Assembly: GCA_017433975.1 (NCBI GenBank)
Contig: JAFRGD010000017.1
Span: 62,001-126,000 of the forward strand
DNA from: Mogibacterium sp.
GTDB lineage: Bacteria; Bacillota; Clostridia; Peptostreptococcales; Anaerovoracaceae
Length of the DNA stretch: 64,000 nt
Direction of reading: 5' to 3'
Shown here: positions 22,889-30,473 of the stretch, in pieces
Layout: the number at the start of each line of letters is the position of its first letter
Position numbering within the stretch: position 1 is the first letter of the stretch
Position numbers and translations under genes: made by a program
The notes under the pieces: model-generated
What the model was told of the DNA's origin: nothing
Databases searched by the model: none
Seen by the model: the letters and a program-made list of their open reading frames with translations, nothing else

Positions 22889-23521
22889 ATGGTACTCGAC
22901 GCAATCATCATCCTCATCTTTCTGATCTCGGTCATCCGCGGCAAGAACAAAGGCGTGGGCGAGACGGTCATCCGCCTCGGCGCTCTCATTCTGAGCGTCT
23001 ATCTTGGCGTGAAGTTCAACGGAACCGTTTCGGAGTACCTTTGCATGACACCGCTGGACGAGATCCTCGCGGAAAACCTCCGGAAGCTCGCGCAGTCGGA
23101 TACGATCGACTTGGTGCGCGTCCTGCCGGGCAAGCTCGGCAACCTGATCGTCGTCCTGGGCGGCGACCAGACGGTGGAGGTCACGCGCTGCACCGAGCTG
23201 CTGATGCTCGTGCTTTCGTTCGTACTGATCGTCCTTGTGGTGTGGATCCTTTCATCGATCATCCGCGGCAGCCTCCGCAGGAGCCGCGAGTCGGGCGGCT
23301 TCGTCGGTACGGTCGACTCCGCCATCGGTTTTCTGTTCGGGGCGCTCCGCGGCGCGCTGCTCGTTTTCCTGATGCTGGCGCTCATGATGCCGGTCGCCGG
23401 GATTTTCATGCCGGACAAGATTCCCGCCATCAACCAGAATCTCGACCATTCCTTCATCGCGGGCTATCTGTACGATAACAACCCGATCGTGACGTTCCTC
23501 GAGAAAAAGCTTCCGCAGTAA
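22889..23521 (+). CDS. CvpA family membrane protein
   Basis: A 210-residue protein with four hydrophobic segments (MVLDAIIILIFLISVI; TVIRLGALILSVYLGVKF; LLMLVLSFVLIVLVVWILSSI; GFLFGALRGALLVFLMLALMM). The FLFGALRGALLVFLML segment with its small polar residues and the DAIIILIFLISVIRGKNKGV start are typical of CvpA, which is linked to colicin V export and envelope stress in other bacteria. ATG 22889 is chosen because the homology starts there; upstream there is no ribosome site but a TATAAT at -12, suggesting a leaderless mRNA. A terminator follows. Confidence 0.82.
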   Translation: MVLDAIIILIFLISVIRGKNKGVGETVIRLGALILSVYLGVKFNGTVSEYLCMTPLDEILAENLRKLAQSDTIDLVRVLPGKLGNLIVVLGGDQTVEVTRCTELLMLVLSFVLIVLVVWILSSIIRGSLRRSRESGGFVGTVDSAIGFLFGALRGALLVFLMLALMMPVAGIFMPDKIPAINQNLDHSFIAGYLYDNNPIVTFLEKKLPQ

Positions 23522-23541
23522 CCATCTTCAATAGACATTTT

Positions 23542-23563
23542 CGGCCGGCTCCGGCCGTTTTTT
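23542..23563 (+). terminator. Terminator after the cvpA-like gene
   Basis: CGGCCGG and CCGGCCG pair around CT and are followed by TTTTTT. Confidence 0.85.
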
Positions 23564-23721
23564 CATGCCTAAAGTATAGTTTAATTAAATAACGGCCGTT
23601 TTTCGTATCGCGGAACGCAATGAGTATCTCCTCCGTAACAATGTTAGAATTCAGTTAGATAAGAGTGCACGACAGCACCCTTTATTTTGAGACTGACAAT
23701 TTACATTCAGGAGGAAAAAAG

Positions 23722-24993
23722 ATGGCAGATTATCAAAAGATGTGGGCAGACCTCGGCATGAACCTCGAGATGCACGACATTCTGTGCAGCGTGTTACCGG
23801 GCGCGATCGGCGACGTCTTCCTGTCGCAGAAGAACCGGCCGGAAAAGATGGACTACTTTGACTTCGTGCTGGCGGAGGTCCACGGCGTGAGACCGGCGGA
23901 GCTCGTCAAGTTCCGCGAGGAAGGCGGCAAGGTCTTCGGTACGTTCTGCGCGTACGTTCCGGACGAAGTGATCATTGCTGCCGGCGCAATCGCGACCGGC
24001 CTCTGCGCGGGCTCCCAGTTCTGGGTCCCGGGCGGCGAGAAATATCTCCCGGCCAACACCTGCCCGCTGATCAAGGCGATGCTCGGTGCGCGGTTCGACC
24101 GCACCTGCCCGTTCTACAGACTGGCGGACGTCTATATCGGCGAGACGACCTGCGACGGCAAAAAGAAAGCTTATGAGATCCTCGGCACCGACGTTCCGAT
24201 GTACGTCATGGACCTCCCGCAGATGAAGCGCGAGAAGGACGTCAAGAAGTGGGCCGGCGAGATCCGCGAGCTCAAGGACATGGTCGAAAAGGAGACCGGC
24301 AACAAGGTCACCGCCGAGTCCCTCAAGGAAGCGATCAAGATCACGAACGCCAAGAGAAAAGCGCTGCAGAGACTGTTTGACTGCCGCAAGGGCAAGAACA
24401 TCCCGATCAGCGGCACCGACGTCATCCTTGCGCTCCAGATCGCGTATTATGACGACCCGAAGAGATTCACGCAGATGGTCAACACCCTGTGCGACGAGCT
24501 CGAGAAGAGAAACGCCGAAGGCGTCAGCGTCTTCCCAGAGGGCACCAAGAGAATCATGCTCTCCGGTACCCCGATGGTCATTCCAAACTGGAAGCTCCAC
24601 AACCTCGTCGAGACGTCCGGCGGCGCCGTCGTCTGCGAAGAGTCCTGCACGGGCACCAGATACTTCGAGAACCTGATCGACGAGTCCGGCGAGACGGTCG
24701 ACGAGATGATCGACAAGATCGCGGAGAGATACATGAAGATCAACTGCGCCTGCTTCACGCCGAACGAAGGCAGATTCGACGACATCATCCGCCTGTGCAA
24801 AGAGCACCAGATCGACGGCGTCATCGACCAGAACCTCAAGTTCTGCCAGACCTACGACGTTGAGGGCTACACGCTCGAGCAGCGCCTCAAAGAAGCCGGC
24901 ATCCCGGTCCTCGGCATCGAGACCGACTACACCGACTCCGACGCGCAGCAGCTCAAGACCCGCATCGAGGCCTTCATCGAGGTCCTCGGCTAA
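23722..24993 (+). CDS. Double-cubane-cluster anaerobic reductase (2-hydroxyacyl-CoA dehydratase family)
   Basis: A 423-residue protein of COG1775 (HgdB/DCCP type), starting at ATG 23722 after CAGGAGGAAAA. Conserved Cys residues that bind the iron-sulfur clusters appear in NTCPLIKAM, DRTCPFYRLAD, ETTCDGKKKAYEIL, CEESCTGTRY, INCACFTPNEGR and LKFCQTYDVEG. Characterised relatives (DCCP) hold an [8Fe-9S] double cubane and, when charged by an ATP-hydrolysing activator, reduce small molecules at very low potential; other relatives dehydrate 2-hydroxyacyl-CoA. The gene is followed by a DUF3343 protein and its activator, the standard layout, with no second dehydratase subunit adjacent. The natural substrate is not known. 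Confidence 0.85.
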   Translation: MADYQKMWADLGMNLEMHDILCSVLPGAIGDVFLSQKNRPEKMDYFDFVLAEVHGVRPAELVKFREEGGKVFGTFCAYVPDEVIIAAGAIATGLCAGSQFWVPGGEKYLPANTCPLIKAMLGARFDRTCPFYRLADVYIGETTCDGKKKAYEILGTDVPMYVMDLPQMKREKDVKKWAGEIRELKDMVEKETGNKVTAESLKEAIKITNAKRKALQRLFDCRKGKNIPISGTDVILALQIAYYDDPKRFTQMVNTLCDELEKRNAEGVSVFPEGTKRIMLSGTPMVIPNWKLHNLVETSGGAVVCEESCTGTRYFENLIDESGETVDEMIDKIAERYMKINCACFTPNEGRFDDIIRLCKEHQIDGVIDQNLKFCQTYDVEGYTLEQRLKEAGIPVLGIETDYTDSDAQQLKTRIEAFIEVLG

Positions 24994-25024
24994 GGTGAAA
25001 ATGGGGACGGTTCCGTTTTTCATC
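24994..25024 (+). repeat. 31-nt palindromic repeat A, copy 1
   Basis: First of five copies of a 31-nt imperfect palindrome: arms (G)GTGAAA and TTTCATC around a GGGGACGGTTCCG centre. It sits directly before the ATG of the DUF3343 gene and leaves that gene with no visible ribosome site. Confidence 0.8.
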
Positions 25025-25026
25025 AA

Positions 25027-25281
25027 ATGAAACACTATTACGTACTGTTCAACAACCACACCGAAGGGATCGCGATGTATAACGCGGTCAAGGCCGCGGG
25101 CATGAAGGCGCAGATCTCGCCGACGCCCCGTGAGCTTTCGGTTTGCTGTGGGATTTCGCTGCTGGTCCAGGAAGAAGATGTTGAGCGGATTCACGCGCTC
25201 GCCGCGGAGCAGGACCTCGGGTATATCGGGATCGAGGGGCTCGACAACGAGTTCAACAACCAGCGGCACCGGTACGGTTAA
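25027..25281 (+). CDS. DUF3343 protein (putative Se/S carrier-like)
   Basis: An 84-residue protein of the DUF3343 group (KHYYVLFNNHTEGIAMYNAV ... ISPTPRELSVCCGISLLVQEEDV). The paired Cys in VCCGIS follow a Pro-Arg-Glu-Leu-Ser stretch that is typical of the family; members resemble the C-terminal part of YedF and are suggested sulfur or selenium carriers. Genes of this family are common beside DCCP-type reductases and their activators, so it may help supply or protect sulfur for the double cubane; that is inference. The start has no ribosome site because a palindromic repeat lies right before it. Confidence 0.82.
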   Translation: MKHYYVLFNNHTEGIAMYNAVKAAGMKAQISPTPRELSVCCGISLLVQEEDVERIHALAAEQDLGYIGIEGLDNEFNNQRHRYG

Positions 25282-25332
25282 TGAAAGTTGAGATGGGGCG
25301 GTTTTCGGACCGCCCCGTTCAAAAGGAGCACT

Positions 25333-26091
25333 ATGAACTACATCGGAATCGACATCGGATCGACGGCGTCCAAGGTCTGCATCCTGCCGGAAGACGGCGC
25401 GCCGGAATTTCAGGTCATGCCGACCGGCTGGAACGGCAAGATCACGTCCGGCATCATTTACGACAGCCTGATGAAGCGGCTCGGGTCGCTGGACGACAGC
25501 AGGATCATCGCCACCGGCTATGGTCGGATTTCGGTCGCCTATGCAGACAAGGTCGTGACGGAGATCACCTGTCACGGCCGCGGCGGCTACGAGCTGATCG
25601 GGCGGAACTGCTCGATCGTGGACATCGGCGGCCAGGACACCAAGTTCATCAACGTGGTGAAGGGGCGGGCGGTCGACTTTCTGATGAACGACAAGTGCGC
25701 CGCAGGGACGGGCAAGTTCATCGAAGTCATGGCGAACCGCCTCGGCCTCACGATCGAAGAGATGTTCGACCTCGCCAAGACCGGGACCGTCATTCCGATC
25801 AGTTCGATCTGTACGGTCTTTGCGGAGTCCGAGGTCATCAACTACATGGGTGAAGGCAAGACCAAGGAAGACCTCGCCGCGGGCGTCATCGACTCCGTTG
25901 CGCTCAAGGTCGCGACGCTCATGCAGCGGAAGGACCTGATGGACACGATCATCATCACCGGCGGCCTCTCCGACAACGAGTACTTCGCGCACATCCTGTC
26001 GAACAAGCTGGGCCGGGCGGTTCTGCCGACGGCGGACGGCCGGTACGCCGGCGCGCTCGGCGCGGCGCTCATCGCCCGGGAGAAGCAGTAG
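25333..26091 (+). CDS. ATP-dependent activator of the 2-hydroxyacyl-CoA dehydratase family (BadF/HgdC type)
   Basis: A 252-residue ASKHA-fold ATPase starting at ATG 25333 (AAAAGGAGC upstream). Marks are GIDIGSTASKVCIL (phosphate 1), the cluster Cys in KCAAGTGKFIEVMA and SSICTVFAESEVI, which bind one [4Fe-4S] between two subunits, DIGGQDTKFI, and GGLSDNEYFAH. It hydrolyses ATP to inject low-potential electrons into the partner reductase. It is the third gene of the reductase/DUF3343/activator set and probably serves both this reductase and the convergent one at 26230-27396. Confidence 0.93.
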   Translation: MNYIGIDIGSTASKVCILPEDGAPEFQVMPTGWNGKITSGIIYDSLMKRLGSLDDSRIIATGYGRISVAYADKVVTEITCHGRGGYELIGRNCSIVDIGGQDTKFINVVKGRAVDFLMNDKCAAGTGKFIEVMANRLGLTIEEMFDLAKTGTVIPISSICTVFAESEVINYMGEGKTKEDLAAGVIDSVALKVATLMQRKDLMDTIIITGGLSDNEYFAHILSNKLGRAVLPTADGRYAGALGAALIAREKQ

Positions 26092-26157
26092 GGTGCTCTG
26101 ACGGCTTCAATAAGCAAAACACCATTTAGACGAAAAATGACCAAAACAAAAGAAAAA

Positions 26158-26188
26158 CGAGCGGTTCGGGGTTCCGGGCCGCTCGCTT
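26158..26188. terminator. Hairpin between convergent activator and reductase genes
   Basis: CGAGCGG and CCGCTCG pair around TTCGGGGTTCCGGG, with GCTTTCCTTT on the plus side and an A-rich run (T-run for the minus strand) upstream. It lies between convergent genes and probably works in both directions. A very similar hairpin is at 28048. Confidence 0.65.
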
Positions 26189-26229
26189 TCCTTTAGGATG
26201 GTAAGGATTCTTATTTCGATGCAGAGGGG

Positions 26230-27396
26230 TTACTCTGCGAGCATCTCGATGAAGGCGCCGATGCGCGTGTCGAGCTGCGCCTGATCGGCCGGCGAGTAAT
26301 CGGTGATGACGCTGAGGTACGGGAGGCCCTTATCCTCGGTGACGTACCGCTTGATGATGTCGGACTCGATGGCAAAGGTGTGGCAGGCCACGAGCAGGAC
26401 TTCGATGACGCCGTCGGCCTGGTAGTCGTCGAGCATCTTGCCGAGCGCTTCGAGGCGGCCCGGGTTCGGGCTCATGACGGAGCAGTTGACGCGGAGGTAT
26501 TTCTCCGAAATCGCGCGGATCGGGTCCGTCTTGGCGAGTTCCTCGTCGATCGGGTCCATCTTTTCCCGCGGTCCGCAGCAGTTCTCGAAGCCGACGATAT
26601 CCGCGCCGAGCTCTTCGATGCGCTTGACGACCTTTTCCATGACGCCGGTGGTCGGGCAGCCGGTCACGAGGATGCGCGGGCGGGACGGTTTGCCCTTGAA
26701 CTCGCGCTCGTAGAGGTCCTTGAGCTCTGCGGTGCGGTGCTCGAGGTACTCGATCTTTTTCTCGAGGTCGAACTGGTAGTCGTTGGACGAGACGACGGTC
26801 GTGATCTCGTAGCCGGTCAGCGGCGTCGGTTTGAGGCGGCCGACTTCATAGAAGTCCAGGATCGCCTTGCGTTCGCGGTTCCGAAGGTGGATCGCCCGGC
26901 GGATGTCGTCGTCCGTGATGGTGATCCCGTAGAACTGCTCGAGGTCCTCCTTGACGTCGATGACTTCCTTCTCCCAGAATTCGAGCGCGCCCTTGCCGTA
27001 GCGCCCCGGCGGGAGCTGCATGATGTGGCAGTGGCGGAGCTCGCCGAGGAGCTCGTACATTTTCTTCTTACCGTCGCAGGTCGTCTCCGCGAGGACCATG
27101 TCACTGAAGTAGAAGAACGGGCAGCGGTCGTGCAGGGCGCCGCCGTAGCTCGCCTTGAGGAGCGGGCAGAGGTTCTGCGGGAGGCGCTTTTCGGCGTATT
27201 TCGCGTTGTCGTCGCCGACGCCGCAGAGGTTGATTGCGATGGCGTCCGCCGCCTCGACGATCTCCCAAGGGGTGAAGGTGCAGAAGACGCCGACGATCCG
27301 TCGGCCGCTTTCTTTCAGTTCCTTCATCTGGATGAAGGCTTTCTTTCGTGCTTCCGGGAATTCCTCAAAATCCGCCGGCAATGGTAGTTCTCTCAT
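26230..27396 (-). CDS. Second double-cubane-type reductase / 2-hydroxyacyl-CoA dehydratase subunit homologue
   Basis: A 388-residue COG1775 protein on the minus strand, convergent with the activator gene. It has the same cluster Cys pattern as the 23722 protein (NLCPLLKASYG, DRCPFFYFSD, ETTCDGKKKMYELL) but differs later (TGCPTTGV, FENCCGP, VNCSVMSPNPGR, VACHTFAIESD), where the CCG and ACHTF motifs follow the form common in HgdB-like subunits. It is 35 residues shorter at the N-terminus. It probably takes electrons from the neighbouring activator, since it has none of its own. AGGAGGACCC lies before its ATG. Substrate unknown. Confidence 0.82.
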   Translation of the reverse strand: MRELPLPADFEEFPEARKKAFIQMKELKESGRRIVGVFCTFTPWEIVEAADAIAINLCGVGDDNAKYAEKRLPQNLCPLLKASYGGALHDRCPFFYFSDMVLAETTCDGKKKMYELLGELRHCHIMQLPPGRYGKGALEFWEKEVIDVKEDLEQFYGITITDDDIRRAIHLRNRERKAILDFYEVGRLKPTPLTGYEITTVVSSNDYQFDLEKKIEYLEHRTAELKDLYEREFKGKPSRPRILVTGCPTTGVMEKVVKRIEELGADIVGFENCCGPREKMDPIDEELAKTDPIRAISEKYLRVNCSVMSPNPGRLEALGKMLDDYQADGVIEVLLVACHTFAIESDIIKRYVTEDKGLPYLSVITDYSPADQAQLDTRIGAFIEMLAE

Positions 27397-27426
27397 GGGT
27401 CCTCCTGAAGAGTGTAATAATTAAGG

Positions 27427-27457
27427 CAAAGCCGGCTGTTTGATCAGGACAGCCGGC
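27427..27457 (-). terminator. Terminator after the PrdA-like gene
   Basis: GCCGGCTGT and ACAGCCGGC pair perfectly around TTGATCAGG; reading on the minus strand they are followed by TTTGCCTTAATT. Confidence 0.7.
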
Positions 27458-27494
27458 ATATTCTTAAGGAGCAATGTCACTCTATTGTAGTCTG

Positions 27495-27914
27495 TTAGAT
27501 TGGAAACTCGATCCGGATGTCCTTGCCTTCCCCGATTTCAAGAACAAAGACACCGCCGTATGTGGAAACGGAGACCCCTTCGACCGTGCCCGCCACGGCC
27601 GGTGCCGCAGCCGCAGGAGCTTCTTCGGCTGGCGCTTCCTCCGCGCCGCCGACTTCTGCGTCAAAGCCTTCGCAGTTGTCCGGCGTGAGCGGGGTGAGCG
27701 AATCGCAGGTCTTGGTCATCTTAGTCTTGCCGTTCAGGCACTGGCCGAGTTTGAGCGCGCCGGCGGTGTTGAGCAGACCCGCGTCTTCGAGGTCCGGGAA
27801 GATGCCCGGGTCTTCAAAGTTCGCGACGGTCAGAATGTTGCCGGCTTCCAGTCTGCAGCACAGGACCGCAGGATCATTCGCATGATGCGCAGCAGTTTCA
27901 GCTGTAATTGACAT
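27495..27914 (-). CDS. Stand-alone PrdA-type N-terminal domain (D-proline reductase family)
   Basis: A 139-residue protein beginning MSITAETAAHHANDPAVLCC, followed by RLEAGNILTVANFEDPGIFP and TKTCDSLTPLTPDNCEGF, which is the opening of the D-proline reductase proprotein PrdA. An Ala/Glu-rich linker (about 90-108) then leads to VLEIGEGKDIRIEFP, the short motif that also marks PrdA/PrdD. The reductase core and the pyruvoyl-forming site of PrdA (over 600 residues) are missing. No prdB or PrdC lies nearby. It may be a regulator, chaperone or remnant of a proline reductase operon. GGGAGGATAC gives a strong ribosome site, so it is probably translated. The family call rests on memory of PrdA, not on a search. 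Confidence 0.6.
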   Translation of the reverse strand: MSITAETAAHHANDPAVLCCRLEAGNILTVANFEDPGIFPDLEDAGLLNTAGALKLGQCLNGKTKMTKTCDSLTPLTPDNCEGFDAEVGGAEEAPAEEAPAAAAPAVAGTVEGVSVSTYGGVFVLEIGEGKDIRIEFPI

Positions 27915-28047
27915 TATTGTATCCTCCCCGAAAAACTGTCATAAAATTATAATCTGGCTAATCATTATATTATCACAATTCAGCCGGTTCGGCTCATAAG
28001 CAATCTTTATCCGCGCCGGCTGATGTATCTACCATTTCAATAATGAA

Positions 28048-28080
28048 AAACGAGCGGTCCGGGGGTTCCGAACCGCTCGT
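28048..28080. terminator. Terminator after the PgeF-zincin gene
   Basis: ACGAGCGGT and ACCGCTCGT pair around a CCGGGGGTTCCGA loop; the minus strand continues into TTTTTCATTATTG and the plus strand into CGTTTTG. It ends the minus-strand pgeF-like transcript and matches the hairpin at 26158. Confidence 0.75.
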
Positions 28081-28087
28081 CGTTTTG

Positions 28088-29362
28088 TTATTTATTATTG
28101 TTCAGGTACTCCCGCATGGCGCGCTTGTCGGCGGCTTCGAGCGAGTCAGCGCCGTGCATGCCGGCGAGGAACTCCATGTGGTGGCGGAACTCGTGCCGGA
28201 CGATGCCGCGGACGCGGTCCTTGAGCGCGGCGCGGCCGAGGTGTCGGAACGCCCGCTGGCAGGATCCGTAGAAAATCGTCACCTGGCGGCCGAGCGGACC
28301 GACCGAGTACGTCCCGAGCGTGTAAAGGTCGTTCGCGCGGGCCTGCGGGGAGAGGTTGACCGCCTCGGAGACGATGACGCCGCCGGATAGTTCCTTGAAG
28401 AACGCGCGCGGGAGCTCGTCGAGGAGCTCCGCGACGATGGCTTTGAACTCGTCGAGCGTCGGGAAGGAGTCCGCGGAAGCGTTACTGGTCGTGGCCGTAG
28501 CCCCAATCGCGCTTGCTGCAGAATGGTCAGTCGCGCCGTGCGCCGGCGCGGCGTGCTGCCCGTCGGCAGCGGCCCGGTCGGACGGGCCTGTCTCGCGCAG
28601 CATGAGCAGCGCCTGCTGCCCGCCGCGGGCCATGCCGTCCCGGCGGTGCGAGAAGTACAGGTCCGGGTTCCCGTAGGTGCACTTGTCCTCCATGTCGATG
28701 TGCTCCGCCGGGACGCCGGCGCACTTCAGCACCTGGCGGTTCAGCCCGGCGAGTGACACGTGGTACTTTCCCGTGAACTCGTTATAGTAATACGTCAGGT
28801 ACGTGTCGCAGGTCATCTCCTCGACCTCGTCGATGACGTCGCGGTCGCATTCAAAGTACTTGATCGAGATGCACGGCCCGATCATCGCGTAGAGGTCCGC
28901 CGGGTCGCAGCCGTAGTAATCCTCCATCAGCTCGACGGCGACGCGAGCGATTTCCGCGGTCGTGCCGCGCCAGCCCGCGTGAACCATTCCGATCACTTCG
29001 CGGACCGGGTCGTAGAGATAGACAGGCACGCAGTCCGCGTGGCCGGTGACGAGCGCGACGCCCGGCTCGTTGGTAATCATCCCGTCCGCGTCCGGAATCC
29101 GCTCGCGGAAGAGCCCGTGCCCGCAGTCCTCTTTACCGACCGCAATCACGTGGTTCGAGTGGATCTGTGACAGCATGACGGTCTGATGCGGGTCCACGCC
29201 GAGGCTCCCAAGCCAGATTTCGTGGTTCCGCCGGACCTTGTCCGGGTCGTCTCCCATTGAAAAGCTGAGATTGAGCGTGTCGTACGGCGGGTCGCTCACG
29301 CCGCCCTGCCGCGTACTGTACGAATATATGATTTTGTCACTGAATTGATCAAAAAGTCTCAT
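28088..29362 (-). CDS. PgeF/YfiH-type multicopper-like domain fused to a zincin-like metalloprotease domain
   Basis: A 424-residue two-domain protein. Residues about 1-262 are the peptidoglycan editing factor (PgeF, purine nucleoside phosphorylase/laccase-like) fold: YSTRQGGVSDPPYDTLNLS, QIHSNHV, TGHADCVPVYLYDP, IGMVHAGWRGT, MIGPCIS and DLYFSHRRDG, which keep the His/Cys metal ligands. After an Ala/Thr-rich linker (about 265-300), residues about 303-424 form a small zincin-like domain (PRAFFKELSGGVIV ... LGTYSVGPLG ... IVRHEFRHHMEFLAGMHG), with an HExxHH pattern like the DUF1025 metallopeptidases. The two parts are separate proteins in most bacteria. It starts 7 bases after the stop of the broken LysR gene and would be co-transcribed with it. 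Confidence 0.85.
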   Translation of the reverse strand: MRLFDQFSDKIIYSYSTRQGGVSDPPYDTLNLSFSMGDDPDKVRRNHEIWLGSLGVDPHQTVMLSQIHSNHVIAVGKEDCGHGLFRERIPDADGMITNEPGVALVTGHADCVPVYLYDPVREVIGMVHAGWRGTTAEIARVAVELMEDYYGCDPADLYAMIGPCISIKYFECDRDVIDEVEEMTCDTYLTYYYNEFTGKYHVSLAGLNRQVLKCAGVPAEHIDMEDKCTYGNPDLYFSHRRDGMARGGQQALLMLRETGPSDRAAADGQHAAPAHGATDHSAASAIGATATTSNASADSFPTLDEFKAIVAELLDELPRAFFKELSGGVIVSEAVNLSPQARANDLYTLGTYSVGPLGRQVTIFYGSCQRAFRHLGRAALKDRVRGIVRHEFRHHMEFLAGMHGADSLEAADKRAMREYLNNNK

Positions 29363-29369
29363 GGCTTTC

Positions 29370-30251
29370 CTATTGTTGCTCGGAACGGGTCAGAAGCTGG
29401 ACCGCGGTATCGAGGAATTTCCGCGCCGCCGAGGACAGGTGCTCGAGCGACGGGACCGCGATTCCGAAGGTGATCCGGTGCCGCGGTTCGAGCGGCAGCT
29501 TGACCAGGTGGTCCGTCCACCGCGAGGCGCTGAGTTCGTTGACGAAGCTGACGCCGATGCCCATCTGGATCATCGCGAGCGTGACCGGCGTGTCGTAGGT
29601 CGTATATTTGACCGTCGGGGAGACGTTGTTCCGTTTGAAAACGTCAAGGATTTCCGCGTCGTTGCCCCAGGAGGTCATGATGAACGTATCGTTTTCGCAT
29701 TCGCGGACGGGGTAGGTTGACGCGCCGGCGAGCCGGTGGTTTTCCGGGACGACGGCGATCATGTCGTCGTCGGACAGCGGAATCCAGTCGTAAGGCATCG
29801 GCTCGACGTAAGCGAGGAAGCCCATGTCCACCTCGTGTTTGTCCAGGTGCGCGAAGATCTCGTCGCGGATGCTTTCGCGGATATTGATCTGGATGTTCGG
29901 GTAATTCTTTTGAAAGACGCGGACGAGCTCCGGCAGTCAGGTCGTCGCGATGCTCGGGTAGGCCGCGATGGTGATCGATCCGACCGTCAGGCCGCGCATT
30001 TCGGAGGCCAGCACGTATAAGTCCTGCTCACGCTTGAGAAACGACCGGACGACCGGTAGAAGCTGACGGCCCTCCTCGGTCGGGACGACGCCTTTTTTTG
30101 TCCGGAACAGAAGCGTAAGCTCGAGCTCCTTCTCCAGCGCGGACACCAGCTGGCTGACGCCGGACGGCGTGTAGCCGAGCTTGTCCGCCGCCGCCTTAAA
30201 ACTCCCGCAATCGATCGATTCCAAAAAAGCCTTGCACCGTGCGCTTTCCAT
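29370..30251 (-). pseudogene. LysR family transcriptional regulator interrupted by one stop codon
   Basis: Read as one frame this is a normal-length 293-residue LysR protein: N-terminal winged helix (FLESIDCGSFKAAADKLGYT, PSGVSQLVSALEKEL) and a C-terminal effector domain (from LPELVRVFQKNYPNIQI through DMGFLAYVEP). A single TGA at 29937-29939, after SIATT, splits it into a 104-residue DNA-binding piece and an untranslated rest. LysR proteins usually have Trp just before LPE at this place, so TGG-to-TGA explains the change. The frame is otherwise intact, so the event is recent or is a base-call error. The short product could still bind DNA. It is divergent from the ornithine cyclodeaminase-like gene and upstream of the pgeF-like gene. 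Confidence 0.85.
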
Positions 30252-30348
30252 GACAGACCCCCAGATAACTATTTTTACTTAACGATATGATAAGTATTAC
30301 TTTAAACATTATACCATATAACGCCAAATGTGAAATCACAATTTCTGC

Positions 30349-30379
30349 ATTGACATATCAAAACCGTCAATGCTATAAT
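30349..30379 (+). promoter_or_regulatory. Promoter of the ornithine cyclodeaminase-like gene with LysR-type operator
   Basis: TTGACA (30350-30355) and TATAAT (30374-30379) with an 18-base spacer. A perfect inverted repeat ATTGAC-N11-GTCAAT (30349-30371) overlaps the -35 and fits the T-N11-A rule for LysR regulators, whose gene is divergent 98 bases away. Confidence 0.8.
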
Positions 30380-30473
30380 CCAGTCGACGCAGAAAATCGA
30401 ATATGGGTATGTTGGACGCTATAAGATGAATCCCGATATCTAAGATCTGAAGCATTTTTAGAGGAGATATGTC

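Noticed and set aside
29937..29939. TGA read as Trp or selenocysteine
   Set aside because: TGA ends many intact genes here, Trp is otherwise TGG, and no SECIS-like hairpin or selenoprotein genes are seen; the glutathione peroxidase also uses Cys.
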